64,000 nt of DNA from Shimia sediminis. GTDB lineage: Bacteria; Pseudomonadota; Alphaproteobacteria; Rhodobacterales; Rhodobacteraceae. Location: positions 310,001 to 374,000 of the forward strand of contig NZ_RYZK01000001.1 of assembly GCF_003990645.1 (NCBI RefSeq), written 5' to 3'. How positions within the stretch are numbered: the first letter of the stretch is position 1; each line of letters opens with the position of its first letter. The notes under the pieces were generated by a model. It was not told the origin of the DNA. It made no database searches and was given only the letters and a program-made list of their open reading frames with translations. A program made the position numbers and the translations under genes. Shown here in pieces: positions 41,789 through 50,973 of this stretch.

Positions 41789-42238
41789 ATGACCGCACCA
41801 GCATCAGGCATGGAACGGCTGGTCACCCTTCTGGGTGGATGGCCTGAACACTTCGAAGCAGAAGAGCGAAAGCACGGCGAAAGCCTGCTGGCTGTTCTGC
41901 GTCGTGATCGGGTTCTGGATGAAGCGGTCTTTGGCATCGTGGTTCGCTACGCAGCGCACCGCGCGGCCTATGATCGGCTGTCGGCTGAAATCTCTGCCGA
42001 AGAATTCGAGGCCACGGCCAGCAACTACCTTTCGGGGAAAGAGCAAAGCCGGGCCTTTCACGAAAACAAGCTGTTGACTCTGGAACGTGAACTGCTGGCC
42101 ACACCATACGCGCGGGCCAAGAATGGCATGTCTGCCCAGACATCTTTCATGGATCTACTGGACGAACAGCCGCCGGAAGGTGGTGGCAGTGCCAAGGTGA
42201 TGCCGTTCAAGCCGATGGCAAAGAAGGGTCGCGCCTGA
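41789..42238 (+). CDS. Terminase small subunit (P27 family)
   Basis: 149 residues. Helical throughout (ERLVTLLGGWPEHFEAEERKHGESLLAVLRRD, then RYAAHRAAYDRLSAEI) with C-terminal ELLATPYARAKNG, the P27-type ending, directly before the large subunit. It recognises the packaging site in the phage genome. Confidence 0.8.
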   Translation: MTAPASGMERLVTLLGGWPEHFEAEERKHGESLLAVLRRDRVLDEAVFGIVVRYAAHRAAYDRLSAEISAEEFEATASNYLSGKEQSRAFHENKLLTLERELLATPYARAKNGMSAQTSFMDLLDEQPPEGGGSAKVMPFKPMAKKGRA

Positions 42239-42241
42239 TTC

Positions 42242-44023
42242 ATGCTGGACGCATCTGTCGAAACACCGATCACGCTGCGGGCGCTGGATTGGGTCGATGA
42301 CATTCTGTCGAATAAGCTGCCCAGCTGTAAGCGGATCAAGCAAGCCTGCAAACGGTTCCGGGCCGATCTGAAGCGCGCCGGGACTGACCAGTTCCCATAT
42401 GTCTTCGACATGGAAGCGTCGGAACATATGTGCGCTTTCATGGAAGCCTTGCCCCATATCGAAGGGGCTTGGGCGGCGCGGAATGAGACAATCACCCTTC
42501 TGGGGTGGCAGGCGTTCCTGATCAGCCAGATCGGTGGTTGGCGTCACATGGTCACCGGCATTCGCCGGTTTCGCACGGCTTATGTCGAGGTTCCGCGCAA
42601 GAATGGAAAATCGACGCTTCTGGCGGGCGTCGGTCTTTACTTTCTGGGGCCGGATGGTGAGCCGGGCGCGAAGGTCTATTCGGCGGCTGCGTCAACCCAT
42701 CAGGCGCGCATCGTGTTCGATGCAGCGCGTGTCATGGCAATGACAGGCCGGGCCGAAGGCATGGGGCTGGATGAATTGCTTGGCCTGCATGTCGAAGAAC
42801 ACAAGATCAAGACGGCGGACCCGGCGGCGGTGTTCCAGCCGATTGCCAGCCAAACCAAGTCGAAGGATGGCAAAAACCCGCACTGTGCGATTGTCGATGA
42901 ATTGCATGAACACGAAAAGCGCGACGTGTGGGATTCGATGGCCAGCGCTTTGGGTGCCCGCGAACAGCCTTTGCTGATTGCGATCACCACGGCGGGCTAC
43001 AACACTGCGGGGATCTGCTATGAACAGCGGAAATATCTGCAGCGCATTTTGGACGGCACATTCGAGGATGACAGCTATTTCGGGCTGATCTTCGAAGCGG
43101 ATGAAGGTGATGATCCGGGCGATCCGGTCGCATGGGAAAAGGCCAATCCGTCGCTGCATGCAGCCAAGTCGCTGCAATACATGCAGGACGAATGGAAGAA
43201 AGCAGCGGCCAGCCCGGCGGCAATGGGTGAGTTCCTGCGCAAGCACTTGGACATTTGGACCAGTGTCGGGGCGTCCGCCATCGACATGGAGGGCTGGCGC
43301 GCGGGCGAAGATACGTCGCTGAAGATCCAAGACTTTGCCGGGCGTCGGTGCTTTATCGGGGTCGACCTTGCGACACGTCATGACCCGTCAAGCGTCGTGG
43401 TTGTGTTCCCGGATGAACGCGATCCGGCCAAAGGTCCGATGACGGCATTCAGTTGGCACTGTCTGCCGCAGAAGGTCGTTGATGCGCCGGGCAATGAACA
43501 TCTTTGGGGGTGGGCCAATAAGGGTCTGATCACGACAACGCCGGGCGCAGAACTGGATCTGCGATTGGTTGAAGCGTTGGTCATGCAGCTGTGTGGTCAT
43601 GGCGCTGACCATGATCCGCGAAACGAATGGGGCTGGGGCGATCTGCCAGTCTTGGATGTGGAAATGGTCATCTATGATGCACAGTTCGCGCAGCAAATGG
43701 CCGCAACTTGGGATGCGGCAGGCATTCAAGCTGTGGAACTGCGCAAGCGGGCTGCAAACACGAATGAGCCGTTCAACAAGCTGATTGCCGCTGTTGATGA
43801 TCATCGGATGCTGCATGACGGCAACGCGGTTCTGACATGGATGGCAGGCAATACGCTGCTGAAGCAGGTGCCAGGCGGGGACTACATTTTCCCGACCAAA
43901 CTGGCACCGGAAGACAAGATTGACGGAATCGATGCGCTGATCAACGGCTTGTGGCCGCTGTGTCAGGTTGTCGAGGAAGACGAAAGCAAGGGCGTCGTGA
44001 CGCAAGGATTTGTTGATGTTTGA
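42242..44023 (+). CDS. Terminase large subunit (HK97 TerL type)
   Basis: 593 residues, complete. ATPase domain: adenine-binding Q motif LLGWQAFL, Walker A VPRKNGKST (118-125), Walker B CAIVDELHEH (216-224). RNase H-like nuclease: GVDLATRHDPS, IYDAQFA, and KIDGIDAL near the C-terminus. This motor packages DNA and cuts at the ends. The order HNH-TerS-TerL-portal matches HK97-like phages. Confidence 0.96.
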   Translation: MLDASVETPITLRALDWVDDILSNKLPSCKRIKQACKRFRADLKRAGTDQFPYVFDMEASEHMCAFMEALPHIEGAWAARNETITLLGWQAFLISQIGGWRHMVTGIRRFRTAYVEVPRKNGKSTLLAGVGLYFLGPDGEPGAKVYSAAASTHQARIVFDAARVMAMTGRAEGMGLDELLGLHVEEHKIKTADPAAVFQPIASQTKSKDGKNPHCAIVDELHEHEKRDVWDSMASALGAREQPLLIAITTAGYNTAGICYEQRKYLQRILDGTFEDDSYFGLIFEADEGDDPGDPVAWEKANPSLHAAKSLQYMQDEWKKAAASPAAMGEFLRKHLDIWTSVGASAIDMEGWRAGEDTSLKIQDFAGRRCFIGVDLATRHDPSSVVVVFPDERDPAKGPMTAFSWHCLPQKVVDAPGNEHLWGWANKGLITTTPGAELDLRLVEALVMQLCGHGADHDPRNEWGWGDLPVLDVEMVIYDAQFAQQMAATWDAAGIQAVELRKRAANTNEPFNKLIAAVDDHRMLHDGNAVLTWMAGNTLLKQVPGGDYIFPTKLAPEDKIDGIDALINGLWPLCQVVEEDESKGVVTQGFVDV

Positions 44024-45359
44024 ACGGATATTCGGATCACGGGCCAACGTCGCGGAAGCGCCGCGCGTCGAGCCGGTCGTTTCTGTGCCCGTGGTGCAGG
44101 ACAGCAGGCCGGTCAATCTGCAGTCATCGGCCAGTGTCGAAGAATGGCAAGAGTTCTTCGGTTTTCTGGGTCATGACGTGGTGACGCGGGAATCGGCCAT
44201 GAAGCTGACCGCAGTTTTCGGCTGCGTGTCACTGCTGGCCGGAACCATTGGAACGTTGCCGGTTCGGGTGACGCGGAAGGATGCGCAAAAGGGCAGCGAA
44301 GTGCTGGCCGATCATTCTGCCCACTATCTGGTGCATGTTGATCCGCATCCGCTGTTTTCGGCTGAAGTGTTCTTCGAAGGTCTGTTCGCCTTGGCGTTTC
44401 TGGAAGGCAACGCCTATGCCGAAATCCAGCGCAATGGGCGTGGTGAGGCGACGGGGCTTCGCCCGCTACTTGACGCCACTGTCAAGCCGTTCATGCGCAA
44501 TGGCCGGGCGGCATATCGGATTACTGAAGACGGTCAGACCTATGGCCGCGATCAGGATGACATTCTGCACTTCCGGGCATCGGCCACGATGAAGGGGCTG
44601 GAAGCGCTGTCACCGCTGAAGTGTTTCGGGCGATCCATCGGCATCGGTCTGGAAGCTGACGAATATGCCAGCAAGTTCTACAAGCAGGGCATCAATCCGC
44701 CGGGCTACATCAGCTATGATGGTAAGGTCAGCGAACATGTGGCCGATGAAGTCAGGAACTATTGGCAGCGCAAGTTCGGCGGCATTCAGAATGCCCATAT
44801 TCCGGCAGTCTTGGCGGAAGGCGGCAAGTTCACATCGCTCATGACTGACCCGGAAACCGCGCAGCTTTTCCAGTCGCGGTCGTTTCAGGTGCTGGATGTG
44901 GCGCGGGCCTATGGGGTGCCGCCGCATCTGATCGGTGAAACCGAAAAATCGACCAGCTGGGGCACGGGAATCAACGCCCAGACCACGCAGTTTTACATTC
45001 TGGGTTTGCGCAAGCATGTGAAGCGGTTTGAGGCTGAATTGGGCCGGAAACTGCTGACACGCGAGGAGCGCCTGCAGGGTGTGGCCATCAAGTTCAATCT
45101 GGACACGCTACTGCGCGCGGATCTGGCGGCGCGGTATGATGCGCACAAGATTGCCGTTGGCGGCACCCAGCATCCCGGCTGGATGACCGTCAATGAAACC
45201 CGTGAACTGGAAGGTCTGCCCAAGCTGGATGATGAAGAGGCGGACAAGCTGTTCCGGCCAGTTGACAAGGGCGCAAAGGATACCACCGATCCGGCGGATG
45301 ACGGCGGCGCGCGACCGCCCGCGCCATATTTCCAGACAACGCGAGAGGAAGCGCAATGA
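44016..45359 (+). CDS. Portal protein (HK97 family)
   Basis: 447 residues from the ATG at 44016 (AAGGA 7 bases upstream), overlapping terL by 8 bases. HK97-type features: AMKLTAVFGCVSLLAGTIGTLP, LFALAFLEGNAYAEIQRNG, ARAYGVPPHLIGETEKSTSWG. It forms the dodecameric ring through which DNA enters and leaves the head. Confidence 0.95.
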   Translation: MFERIFGSRANVAEAPRVEPVVSVPVVQDSRPVNLQSSASVEEWQEFFGFLGHDVVTRESAMKLTAVFGCVSLLAGTIGTLPVRVTRKDAQKGSEVLADHSAHYLVHVDPHPLFSAEVFFEGLFALAFLEGNAYAEIQRNGRGEATGLRPLLDATVKPFMRNGRAAYRITEDGQTYGRDQDDILHFRASATMKGLEALSPLKCFGRSIGIGLEADEYASKFYKQGINPPGYISYDGKVSEHVADEVRNYWQRKFGGIQNAHIPAVLAEGGKFTSLMTDPETAQLFQSRSFQVLDVARAYGVPPHLIGETEKSTSWGTGINAQTTQFYILGLRKHVKRFEAELGRKLLTREERLQGVAIKFNLDTLLRADLAARYDAHKIAVGGTQHPGWMTVNETRELEGLPKLDDEEADKLFRPVDKGAKDTTDPADDGGARPPAPYFQTTREEAQ

Positions 45360-46078
45360 AGTTCAAAGAGATTCTGGCCCGCGCGTTGCGCCCGAAGGAT
45401 GGCATGCCTGCTGCCCTTCAGGTGCGCGCCATGGAAGGCGAAGGTGAAGTCGAAGTGCTGGTCTATGACCAGATCGGCTATTGGGGCATCACTGCCGAAG
45501 AGCTTGTCCGCGAGGTCAAGCAGATCGACGCGGAAACCATTCATCTGCGCATCGACAGCCCCGGTGGCGACGTGTTCATGGCCCGTGCCATGAAAACCGC
45601 ATTGGAACAGCATTCGGCGCGGGTGATTGCCCATGTCGACGGGCTGGCTGCGTCGGCTGCGTCCTATTTGATGCTGGCCGGTGATGAAATCGAGATTGCC
45701 AAGGGTGCATTCGTGATGATCCACAATGCGTGGATGATCACGCTTGGCGACACCCGCGATCACACCCAATCGGCGGGCATGTTGGAAAAAATCGACGGAT
45801 CGATCCGGGCCGACTATGCGTCGAAATCCGGTAAAGAGGCCGAAGAATTCCGTCAGTTGATGGATGATGAAACGTGGCTGGAAGCCGAAGAGGCGCTGGC
45901 CATGGGCTTGGTTGACCGCGTCTATGATAAGGATGGCGGCGCGGAAAACCGCTTCGATCTGGCCATTTTCGAGAACACCCCGGACGCGCTCAAAGCGCCG
46001 ACAGGGGAAAAGACTGCGGCGGCGCATCGCGCTGCCCAGATGCGCAAGCTGGAATACTTCGAACGGGTTGCGCCCTAG
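45356..46078 (+). CDS. ClpP-like head maturation protease
   Basis: 240 residues, ATGA overlap with the portal. S14 features: RIDSPGGDVFMARAM (oxyanion region), nucleophile Ser100 in GLAASAAS, catalytic His123 in VMIHNAW. The C-terminal helix is long and charged. It processes the scaffold part of the capsid protein during maturation. Confidence 0.94.
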   Translation: MKFKEILARALRPKDGMPAALQVRAMEGEGEVEVLVYDQIGYWGITAEELVREVKQIDAETIHLRIDSPGGDVFMARAMKTALEQHSARVIAHVDGLAASAASYLMLAGDEIEIAKGAFVMIHNAWMITLGDTRDHTQSAGMLEKIDGSIRADYASKSGKEAEEFRQLMDDETWLEAEEALAMGLVDRVYDKDGGAENRFDLAIFENTPDALKAPTGEKTAAAHRAAQMRKLEYFERVAP

Positions 46079-46108
46079 TTGCGGTGCGTCCGCATAGACT
46101 GAAACCGA

Positions 46109-46130
46109 CCCGGCTTGGCCGGGTTTTTTT
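46109..46130 (+). terminator. Hairpin before the major capsid gene
   Basis: CCCGGC, loop TTG, GCCGGG, then seven T. It looks like a full intrinsic terminator inside the structural operon, 15 bases before the capsid start. Confidence 0.8.
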
Positions 46131-46144
46131 ATGGAGGATTGGGG

Positions 46145-47389
46145 ATGCCTAAGACCATCAAGCAGCTGCGTGAGCAGCGTGACGCGCTGGCGAAAGAGGC
46201 GCGCAACATTCTGGACAAGAACACCGGCGAATACGATGCGGATCGCGTTGATGAAATCTATGCCGAAATCGACAAGATCGACGGCAAGATCAAGCGCGAA
46301 CAGCAGCAGCTGGATTTGGAGGCCCGTCTGCAGTCGGAAGCCGATGACCCGGACACCCCTGCGCCGCAGAACGGCGGTCGCCAGCGTCAGGAGCGCCCCG
46401 GCGATGAAGTGCGGTCGTTGGTGTTCGATGCCTATGTTCGCGGCGGCGAAGCTGCGGTCAATCGTCTGCCGGAAAACGTGCTGACCGAATACAGCCGTCA
46501 GGTGCAGAACGCGCAGTCGACCGGCGTTGACAGCGAAGGCGGCTATCTGGTGCCGACCACCTTCAGCGGTGTGCTGTTGGAAGCGATGGCCGACTACGGT
46601 GGTGTTCGCGCGGTTGCGCAGGTTCAGTCGACGCAGAGCGGCGAAACAATCCAGTGGCCGACCGTCGATGAAACCGCCGTGACCGGTGAATGGCTTGCCG
46701 AAAACGCTTCCGCAACGGATGGCGACATTACCTTCGGCACCACGTCCATCGGCGCGCATTTGGCCAGTTCGAAGGTTGTGGCCATTCCGTTTGCGTTGCT
46801 GCAGGATGCTGGCATCGGCAACATGGAAGGCATGCTGAATGGCCTTCTGGCTTCGCGTCTGGCGCGCCTGACCAATGCGGCCTACACCGTGGGCGACGGG
46901 TCTGGCAAGCCGACTGGCATCGTGAATGGTGCTGGTCTGGGCCACACCACCGCCGCAGGTTTGGTTGACAGCTTCACCAGCGATGACTTCATCGAACTGG
47001 AACATTCCGTCGATCCGGTCTATCGCCGCGATGCCAGCTGGATGATGCACGACACCGCGCTGAAAGTGGCCAAGAAGATGAAGGATGGCGAAGGCCGTCC
47101 GATCTGGATGCCGGGTGTCAGCGGTCAGGCCCCTGCGGAAATCCTGGGTTACAGCTACACGCCCAATCAGGACATGGCTGTTCCGGCGGCTGGCGCAGAC
47201 TCGGTTCTGTTCGGTGATATGTCGAAATACCTGATCCGCGACGTGATGGACATCACGCTGTTCCGGTTCACGGACTCGACCTACACCAAAAAGGGTCAGG
47301 TCGGCTTCCTTGCGATGCTGCGCACCGATGGCAAGACCATCGCTGCCAACAACGTGGCCATCAAGAAGATGCGCCACGCCGCAACCTGA
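46145..47389 (+). CDS. Major capsid protein (HK97 family)
   Basis: 414 residues from the ATG at 46145 with GGAGG upstream. An N-terminal delta domain of coiled coil (IKQLREQRDALAKEARNI to about 75) should be cut by the upstream protease. The HK97 fold follows: STGVDSEGGYLVPTTFS, GDGSGKPTGIVN, DASWMMHDTAL, ILGYSYTPNQDM, FGDMSKYLIRD. It is the head shell protein. Confidence 0.96.
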   Translation: MPKTIKQLREQRDALAKEARNILDKNTGEYDADRVDEIYAEIDKIDGKIKREQQQLDLEARLQSEADDPDTPAPQNGGRQRQERPGDEVRSLVFDAYVRGGEAAVNRLPENVLTEYSRQVQNAQSTGVDSEGGYLVPTTFSGVLLEAMADYGGVRAVAQVQSTQSGETIQWPTVDETAVTGEWLAENASATDGDITFGTTSIGAHLASSKVVAIPFALLQDAGIGNMEGMLNGLLASRLARLTNAAYTVGDGSGKPTGIVNGAGLGHTTAAGLVDSFTSDDFIELEHSVDPVYRRDASWMMHDTALKVAKKMKDGEGRPIWMPGVSGQAPAEILGYSYTPNQDMAVPAAGADSVLFGDMSKYLIRDVMDITLFRFTDSTYTKKGQVGFLAMLRTDGKTIAANNVAIKKMRHAAT

Positions 47390-47408
47390 TCGGCGCAAAT
47401 CTGAAAAA

Positions 47409-47434
47409 CCGCCGCCCGCGTGATCGGGCGGCGG
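47409..47434 (+). terminator. Strong hairpin after the capsid gene
   Basis: Perfect 10-bp stem CCGCCGCCCG / CGGGCGGCGG with a 6-base loop, 20 bases after the capsid stop; no T-run follows, so it may act as a transcript stabiliser rather than a terminator. Confidence 0.55.
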
Positions 47435-47462
47435 TCATCATTTGACAGAAAGGGCGCTGATC

Positions 47463-48077
47463 ATGGCGGCAAAGAAAAAGGCGGCATCCGCAGAGGATGC
47501 GGGCAAGATCACCGTGGCTTTTGCGCTGCGCGATCATGTCGAGGGCGAAGGCGATGACGCGGTGACGTTCACCGCAGGCCAGCGTCTGGAATTGGAGCAG
47601 AAGGAATTCGACGGGCTGGCCAAAGCCGGGATCTGTGCGGAAGGCGTGTTCGTCAAGATGAAGACGGCTGTCGAGGGCGGGCGCTATAGCCTGAAACCCC
47701 ATGACACCACATGGCTTGCGCCGCACGTCTATGAGGCGTGGAAGGCGGCTGGCTATTGTGAGCCGACCGAAGATGACCCGCAGGTCGGTGCTGTGCTGAA
47801 GGCCCGTGAAGACGCCTTGCGCGAAGCTGTGACCGAACGTGACGCGGCGCGCCTGTCGTTGGCGGAATCGCAGTCGCAGCGCGATGCGCTGTTGCTGGAA
47901 ATGGCGGCGGCAAAGGCGCAGGCCGAAACCGTGATCGAATTCGCGTCCGACATTCTGGATGGCGATGATGAAACCATGGAGCCGGTCAAGGCCGAACTGC
48001 AAAAGCTGATCGACATGCTGCCGGATCAGATCGAAGGCGCGGGCGACGGGTCCGAACCTGAACTGAACCTGAACTGA
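47463..48077 (+). CDS. Phage neck-region protein, unknown
   Basis: 204 residues from the ATG at 47463 (AAAGGG upstream). Lys-Ala rich N-terminus, central beta region (VTFTAGQRLELEQKEF, ICAEGVFVKMKT) and a long C-terminal coiled coil (KAREDALREAVTERDAARLSLAESQSQRD). Its place between capsid and head-tail connector suggests a head accessory role. Confidence 0.6.
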   Translation: MAAKKKAASAEDAGKITVAFALRDHVEGEGDDAVTFTAGQRLELEQKEFDGLAKAGICAEGVFVKMKTAVEGGRYSLKPHDTTWLAPHVYEAWKAAGYCEPTEDDPQVGAVLKAREDALREAVTERDAARLSLAESQSQRDALLLEMAAAKAQAETVIEFASDILDGDDETMEPVKAELQKLIDMLPDQIEGAGDGSEPELNLN

Positions 48078-48087
48078 GGGCTGGCCC

Positions 48088-48678
48088 ATGTGGTTGGAGC
48101 GGATTTCTGGTGGCGGTGTCGATCTGGTCGACCTTGCTGCCGCCAAGGCGCATCTGCGCATTCTGAGCGATGAAACCGACGCCGAAGTTCAGGCGGCGAT
48201 TTCGGCGGCGTCCATTCATCTGGATGTCGATGCGGATGGCTTTGGTGGCTTGGGTTTTCCGCTGGTCGCGCAGCAATGGTCATCGAAGGCCGCAGGCTTT
48301 GTGCCATCGGTTCTGCGCTTGCCGTTCGCGCGGGTCACTGCAGTGACAGAAATCCGCTACATCGCGCCGGATGGAACGCCCGGTGTTGTGCCTGCTACCG
48401 ATTATCTGCTGAACCGGCGCGGGCGTGATGCGGTCGTGACGCTGTTGCCTGGAAAGTCGTGGCCAAACCTGATCGACAGGCCGGATGCGGTCGATCTGCG
48501 CTTCACGGCGGGTTTTTCCGATGTCGCATCGGTGCCAGATGACATTGTCGAGGCGGCAAAGCAGATGGTCAGCTTTTACTTTCACAACCGTGGCGCAGAT
48601 GCGACGGATGGTGTTAGCGAAGAGGTTGCCCGCTGTGTTGACCGTCTGACGATGCGCTATCGGAGGTTTGCGGCATGA
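48088..48678 (+). CDS. Head-tail connector protein (gp6-like)
   Basis: 196 residues. VDLAAAKAHLRILSDETDAEVQAAISAASIHLD is the classic start of gp6-type connectors, followed by VVPATDYLLNRRGRDAVVTL and RPDAVDLRFTAGFSDVASVP. It extends the portal to the tail. Overlaps the next gene start as ATGA. Confidence 0.85.
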   Translation: MWLERISGGGVDLVDLAAAKAHLRILSDETDAEVQAAISAASIHLDVDADGFGGLGFPLVAQQWSSKAAGFVPSVLRLPFARVTAVTEIRYIAPDGTPGVVPATDYLLNRRGRDAVVTLLPGKSWPNLIDRPDAVDLRFTAGFSDVASVPDDIVEAAKQMVSFYFHNRGADATDGVSEEVARCVDRLTMRYRRFAA

Positions 48679-49025
48679 AGCGTGGAATGCGCGTTACCGA
48701 TCTGGACCGCGTTGTCAGCTTTCAGCGCCGTGGCGAGGTAGATGACGGGCACGGCAACAAGGTTGATGGCGGCTTTGCCGAAGTGTTCCGGGAATGGGCG
48801 CGGGTGAAGCCCATGAAGGGCGGTGAAGGTGTCGTGGAAGCGCGGCTGTCAGCCCGGCAACCGGCCATCCTGACGGTTCGCGCGATAGCGGCGGCAGGGT
48901 CAGTGAATGCTGACTGGATTGCTGTCACTGGTGGTGTGGCCTGGAACATCAAGGAACCGCCGCGCCTAACGGATGATCGGCAGTTCTTGGAAATGCTTGT
49001 CGAGCGTGGGCGCGGCGATGGTTGA
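48675..49025 (+). CDS. Phage head closure protein
   Basis: 116 residues. DRVVSFQRRGEVDDGHGNKVDGGFAEVFREWARVKPMKGGE is the head-closure (SPP1 gp16-like) pattern, with C-terminal RLTDDRQFLEMLVERG. It seals the neck after packaging. Confidence 0.88.
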   Translation: MKRGMRVTDLDRVVSFQRRGEVDDGHGNKVDGGFAEVFREWARVKPMKGGEGVVEARLSARQPAILTVRAIAAAGSVNADWIAVTGGVAWNIKEPPRLTDDRQFLEMLVERGRGDG

Positions 49026-49425
49026 TGGCGTGGCGGAATTCAGTCGCTTCATGTATCAGACCGTGCCTGACGCTGTGCGGACCGCTGCGCGTGATGCGCT
49101 GGAAAAGGGGGCGCAGGAACTGGTCGACATGATCCGTTCGCTTGCGCCGGTCGAAGACGGCTTTCTGCTGGCCAGCATTGGCTGGACATGGGGTGAGCCG
49201 CCAAAAGGATCGATAGCGCTGGATGACATCGCGCCTGCAGAAGATCCGTCCATGCGGATTGTGGTCTATGCCGGTAGCGAACTGGCCTTTTATGCGCGGT
49301 GGGTCGAATTCGGCACATCCAAAGCCCCGGCGCATCCGTTCTTCTGGCCCGCCTATCGGGCAATGCGGTCGCGTATCAAGTCGCGGATCACCCGCGCCAT
49401 CAACAAGGCAATAAGGTCGCTCTGA
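49018..49425 (+). CDS. HK97 gp10-type tail completion protein
   Basis: 135 residues from the ATG at 49018, overlapping the head closure stop by 8 bases. FARWVEFGTSKAPAHPFFWPAYRAMRSRI-type ending (here YARWVEFGTSKAPAHPFFWP) is the hallmark of HK97-gp10/putative tail terminator proteins. Joins tail to neck. Confidence 0.88.
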   Translation: MVDGVAEFSRFMYQTVPDAVRTAARDALEKGAQELVDMIRSLAPVEDGFLLASIGWTWGEPPKGSIALDDIAPAEDPSMRIVVYAGSELAFYARWVEFGTSKAPAHPFFWPAYRAMRSRIKSRITRAINKAIRSL

Positions 49426-49426
49426 C

Positions 49427-49864
49427 ATGGCTGAACCGGAAATCGAACTGCAGAAAGCGATCTATGATGCGCTGAAGGCTTCGGCTGGCGTCATGGCGCT
49501 GGTGCATGATGTCTATGACGATACCCGGCTGAGTGATGCGCAGAAGACTGCGGGCGCGCCCTATGGGGCAGCGGATGGCTATGTTTCATTCGGCCCGGAA
49601 TCGACCGTGCCGGATGACTATGACTGCATCGCCTTGGATGAAATCACCGTTCAGTTGGACATCTGGTCGCGCAAGGTGGGGCGGCTGCATTGCAAGCAGA
49701 TTTGCCGGGCGGTGCGCGATGCTTTGAAGGACGTGGAACTGGATCTGCCCACGCATGGGCATCTGACCACTGATCTGGTGCTGCAGCGCATTTTGCCGGA
49801 CCCGGATGAAGCCATCACCCATGGCGTCATGCAGTTCACCGCGCACATTGAGGAAAGGGAATGA
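49427..49864 (+). CDS. DUF3168 tail completion protein
   Basis: 145 residues. MAEPEIELQKAIYDALKAS, AALDEITVQLDIWSRK-like strand (IALDEITVQLDIWSRK) and the C-terminal HGVMQFTAHIEE fit DUF3168, a tail terminator/neck family in siphoviruses and GTAs. Confidence 0.86.
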   Translation: MAEPEIELQKAIYDALKASAGVMALVHDVYDDTRLSDAQKTAGAPYGAADGYVSFGPESTVPDDYDCIALDEITVQLDIWSRKVGRLHCKQICRAVRDALKDVELDLPTHGHLTTDLVLQRILPDPDEAITHGVMQFTAHIEERE

Positions 49865-49865
49865 C

Positions 49866-50066
49866 ATGGCCAAAGCCGTCTTTCATCAGGACTTCAACTA
49901 TTCGAGCCGCAAGCGGAATGTGGGCTGGGGGATCAAGGCATCGGAAGAGCCGCAGGCCCTGCCCGAAGAAGTCATTGCGGCGGGCGTGGCGGCTGGTGTC
50001 GCCACGCGGGTTTCGCCGCGCAAGGCGAAAACGGCCAAGAAGGGCCAAGAAGCGGGCGTGAATTGA
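49866..50066 (+). CDS. Small basic phage protein, unknown
   Basis: 66 residues from the ATG at 49866. FHQDFNYSSRKRNVGWGIKAS then a Lys/Ala tail. No family. It may be a small tail or decoration protein. Confidence 0.5.
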   Translation: MAKAVFHQDFNYSSRKRNVGWGIKASEEPQALPEEVIAAGVAAGVATRVSPRKAKTAKKGQEAGVN

Positions 50067-50097
50067 TCAGCTGATCGGCCCAAAACCTGCAACCATC

Positions 50098-50121
50098 GCC
50101 GCCCTTTGAGGCGGCTTTTTT
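50098..50121 (+). terminator. Terminator before the tail tube gene
   Basis: GCCGCC, 6-base loop, GGCGGC, then six T, 13 bases ahead of the tail tube start. Confidence 0.8.
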
Positions 50122-50134
50122 ATGAGGTGATGAC

Positions 50135-50587
50135 ATGGCGAAAGCTGTCACTGAAAAATATGAAGAAATGGTCCTCGAAGTGGACTTCGATGACACCGCC
50201 ACACCCGTCTATGCGCGGATCTGTGGTATGAAGGGCGTTACCATCAAGCGCACCGCGAACGTCGACACCACCGAAGTGCCCGACTGCGATGACGAAAGCC
50301 TGCCAAACGATGTCGAACGCGATGTCCGGTCGTTGGAAGTCACGGCTTCCGGCACGGGTGTCTGGGCGCAAAGTTCCAACAGCAAGCTGCTGGATTGGTT
50401 CTATTCGGGCGCGTCCATCCCGGCCCGTTTGGGCAACCTGAAGGCTGCGGTTGGCGACACCGAATATGAAGTCGGTCGCATGATCATTTCTGACCTGTCG
50501 AATGAACGCTCTGATGGCCGGGGCCGCGTGACCGCATCCATCGAACTGGAATTCGACGGCACACCGACGCGGATGGTCAAAGCCTGA
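50135..50587 (+). CDS. Phage major tail tube protein
   Basis: 150 residues. VLEVDFDDTATPVYARICGMKGVTIKRTANVDTTEVPDCDDESL with DVRSLEVTASGTGVWAQSS is the tail tube pattern (beta-sandwich, T-x-E-V-P-D start). The product stacks into the noncontractile tail tube. Preceded by its own terminator. Confidence 0.88.
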   Translation: MAKAVTEKYEEMVLEVDFDDTATPVYARICGMKGVTIKRTANVDTTEVPDCDDESLPNDVERDVRSLEVTASGTGVWAQSSNSKLLDWFYSGASIPARLGNLKAAVGDTEYEVGRMIISDLSNERSDGRGRVTASIELEFDGTPTRMVKA

Positions 50588-50973
50588 TGCACAACAGTAT
50601 CACCATCAACTGGGTTCAGGGCGAGCATGACTTCGCCCTGAACATCGGTGAACTGCGGGCGTTGCAGAAGAACTGCGATGCCGGGCCAGAATTGATCCTG
50701 ACGCGGCTGAAGGTCGGGTCTTGGATGGTGGATGACATCTTTGAAACTCTTCGCCTTGGCCTGATCGGCGCGGGCATGGATGCCAAAGAGGCTGGGCCGA
50801 TGGTGCGCCGGGCGTTCGATCAACACCCTGCGTTCGCGCTGAAGCTGCCTGCCTATCAGGTTCTGGCGGCGGCGCTGATCGGTGAGGCTGATGACCCGGT
50901 GGGGGAGGAAGCGGGGGTGAAGCCGGAAGCGGACTCTGGCAGTTCTCCAAGCTCTACGGAGCCGGGGCAGTGA
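50587..50973 (+). CDS. GTA gp10-like tail assembly chaperone
   Basis: 128 residues. ALNIGELRALQKNCDAGPELILTRLKVGSWMVDDIFETLRLGLIGAGMD closely follows the GTA-gp10/TAC family seen in Rhodobacterales gene-transfer agents and phages. Starts one base before the previous stop ends, and its own stop overlaps the next small gene. Confidence 0.8.
   Translation: MHNSITINWVQGEHDFALNIGELRALQKNCDAGPELILTRLKVGSWMVDDIFETLRLGLIGAGMDAKEAGPMVRRAFDQHPAFALKLPAYQVLAAALIGEADDPVGEEAGVKPEADSGSSPSSTEPGQ

Noticed and set aside
44993-47398. 801-codon minus-strand open frame
   Set aside because: It is entirely opposite portal, protease and capsid genes and its translation has no protein family features; long antisense frames are common in GC-rich DNA.
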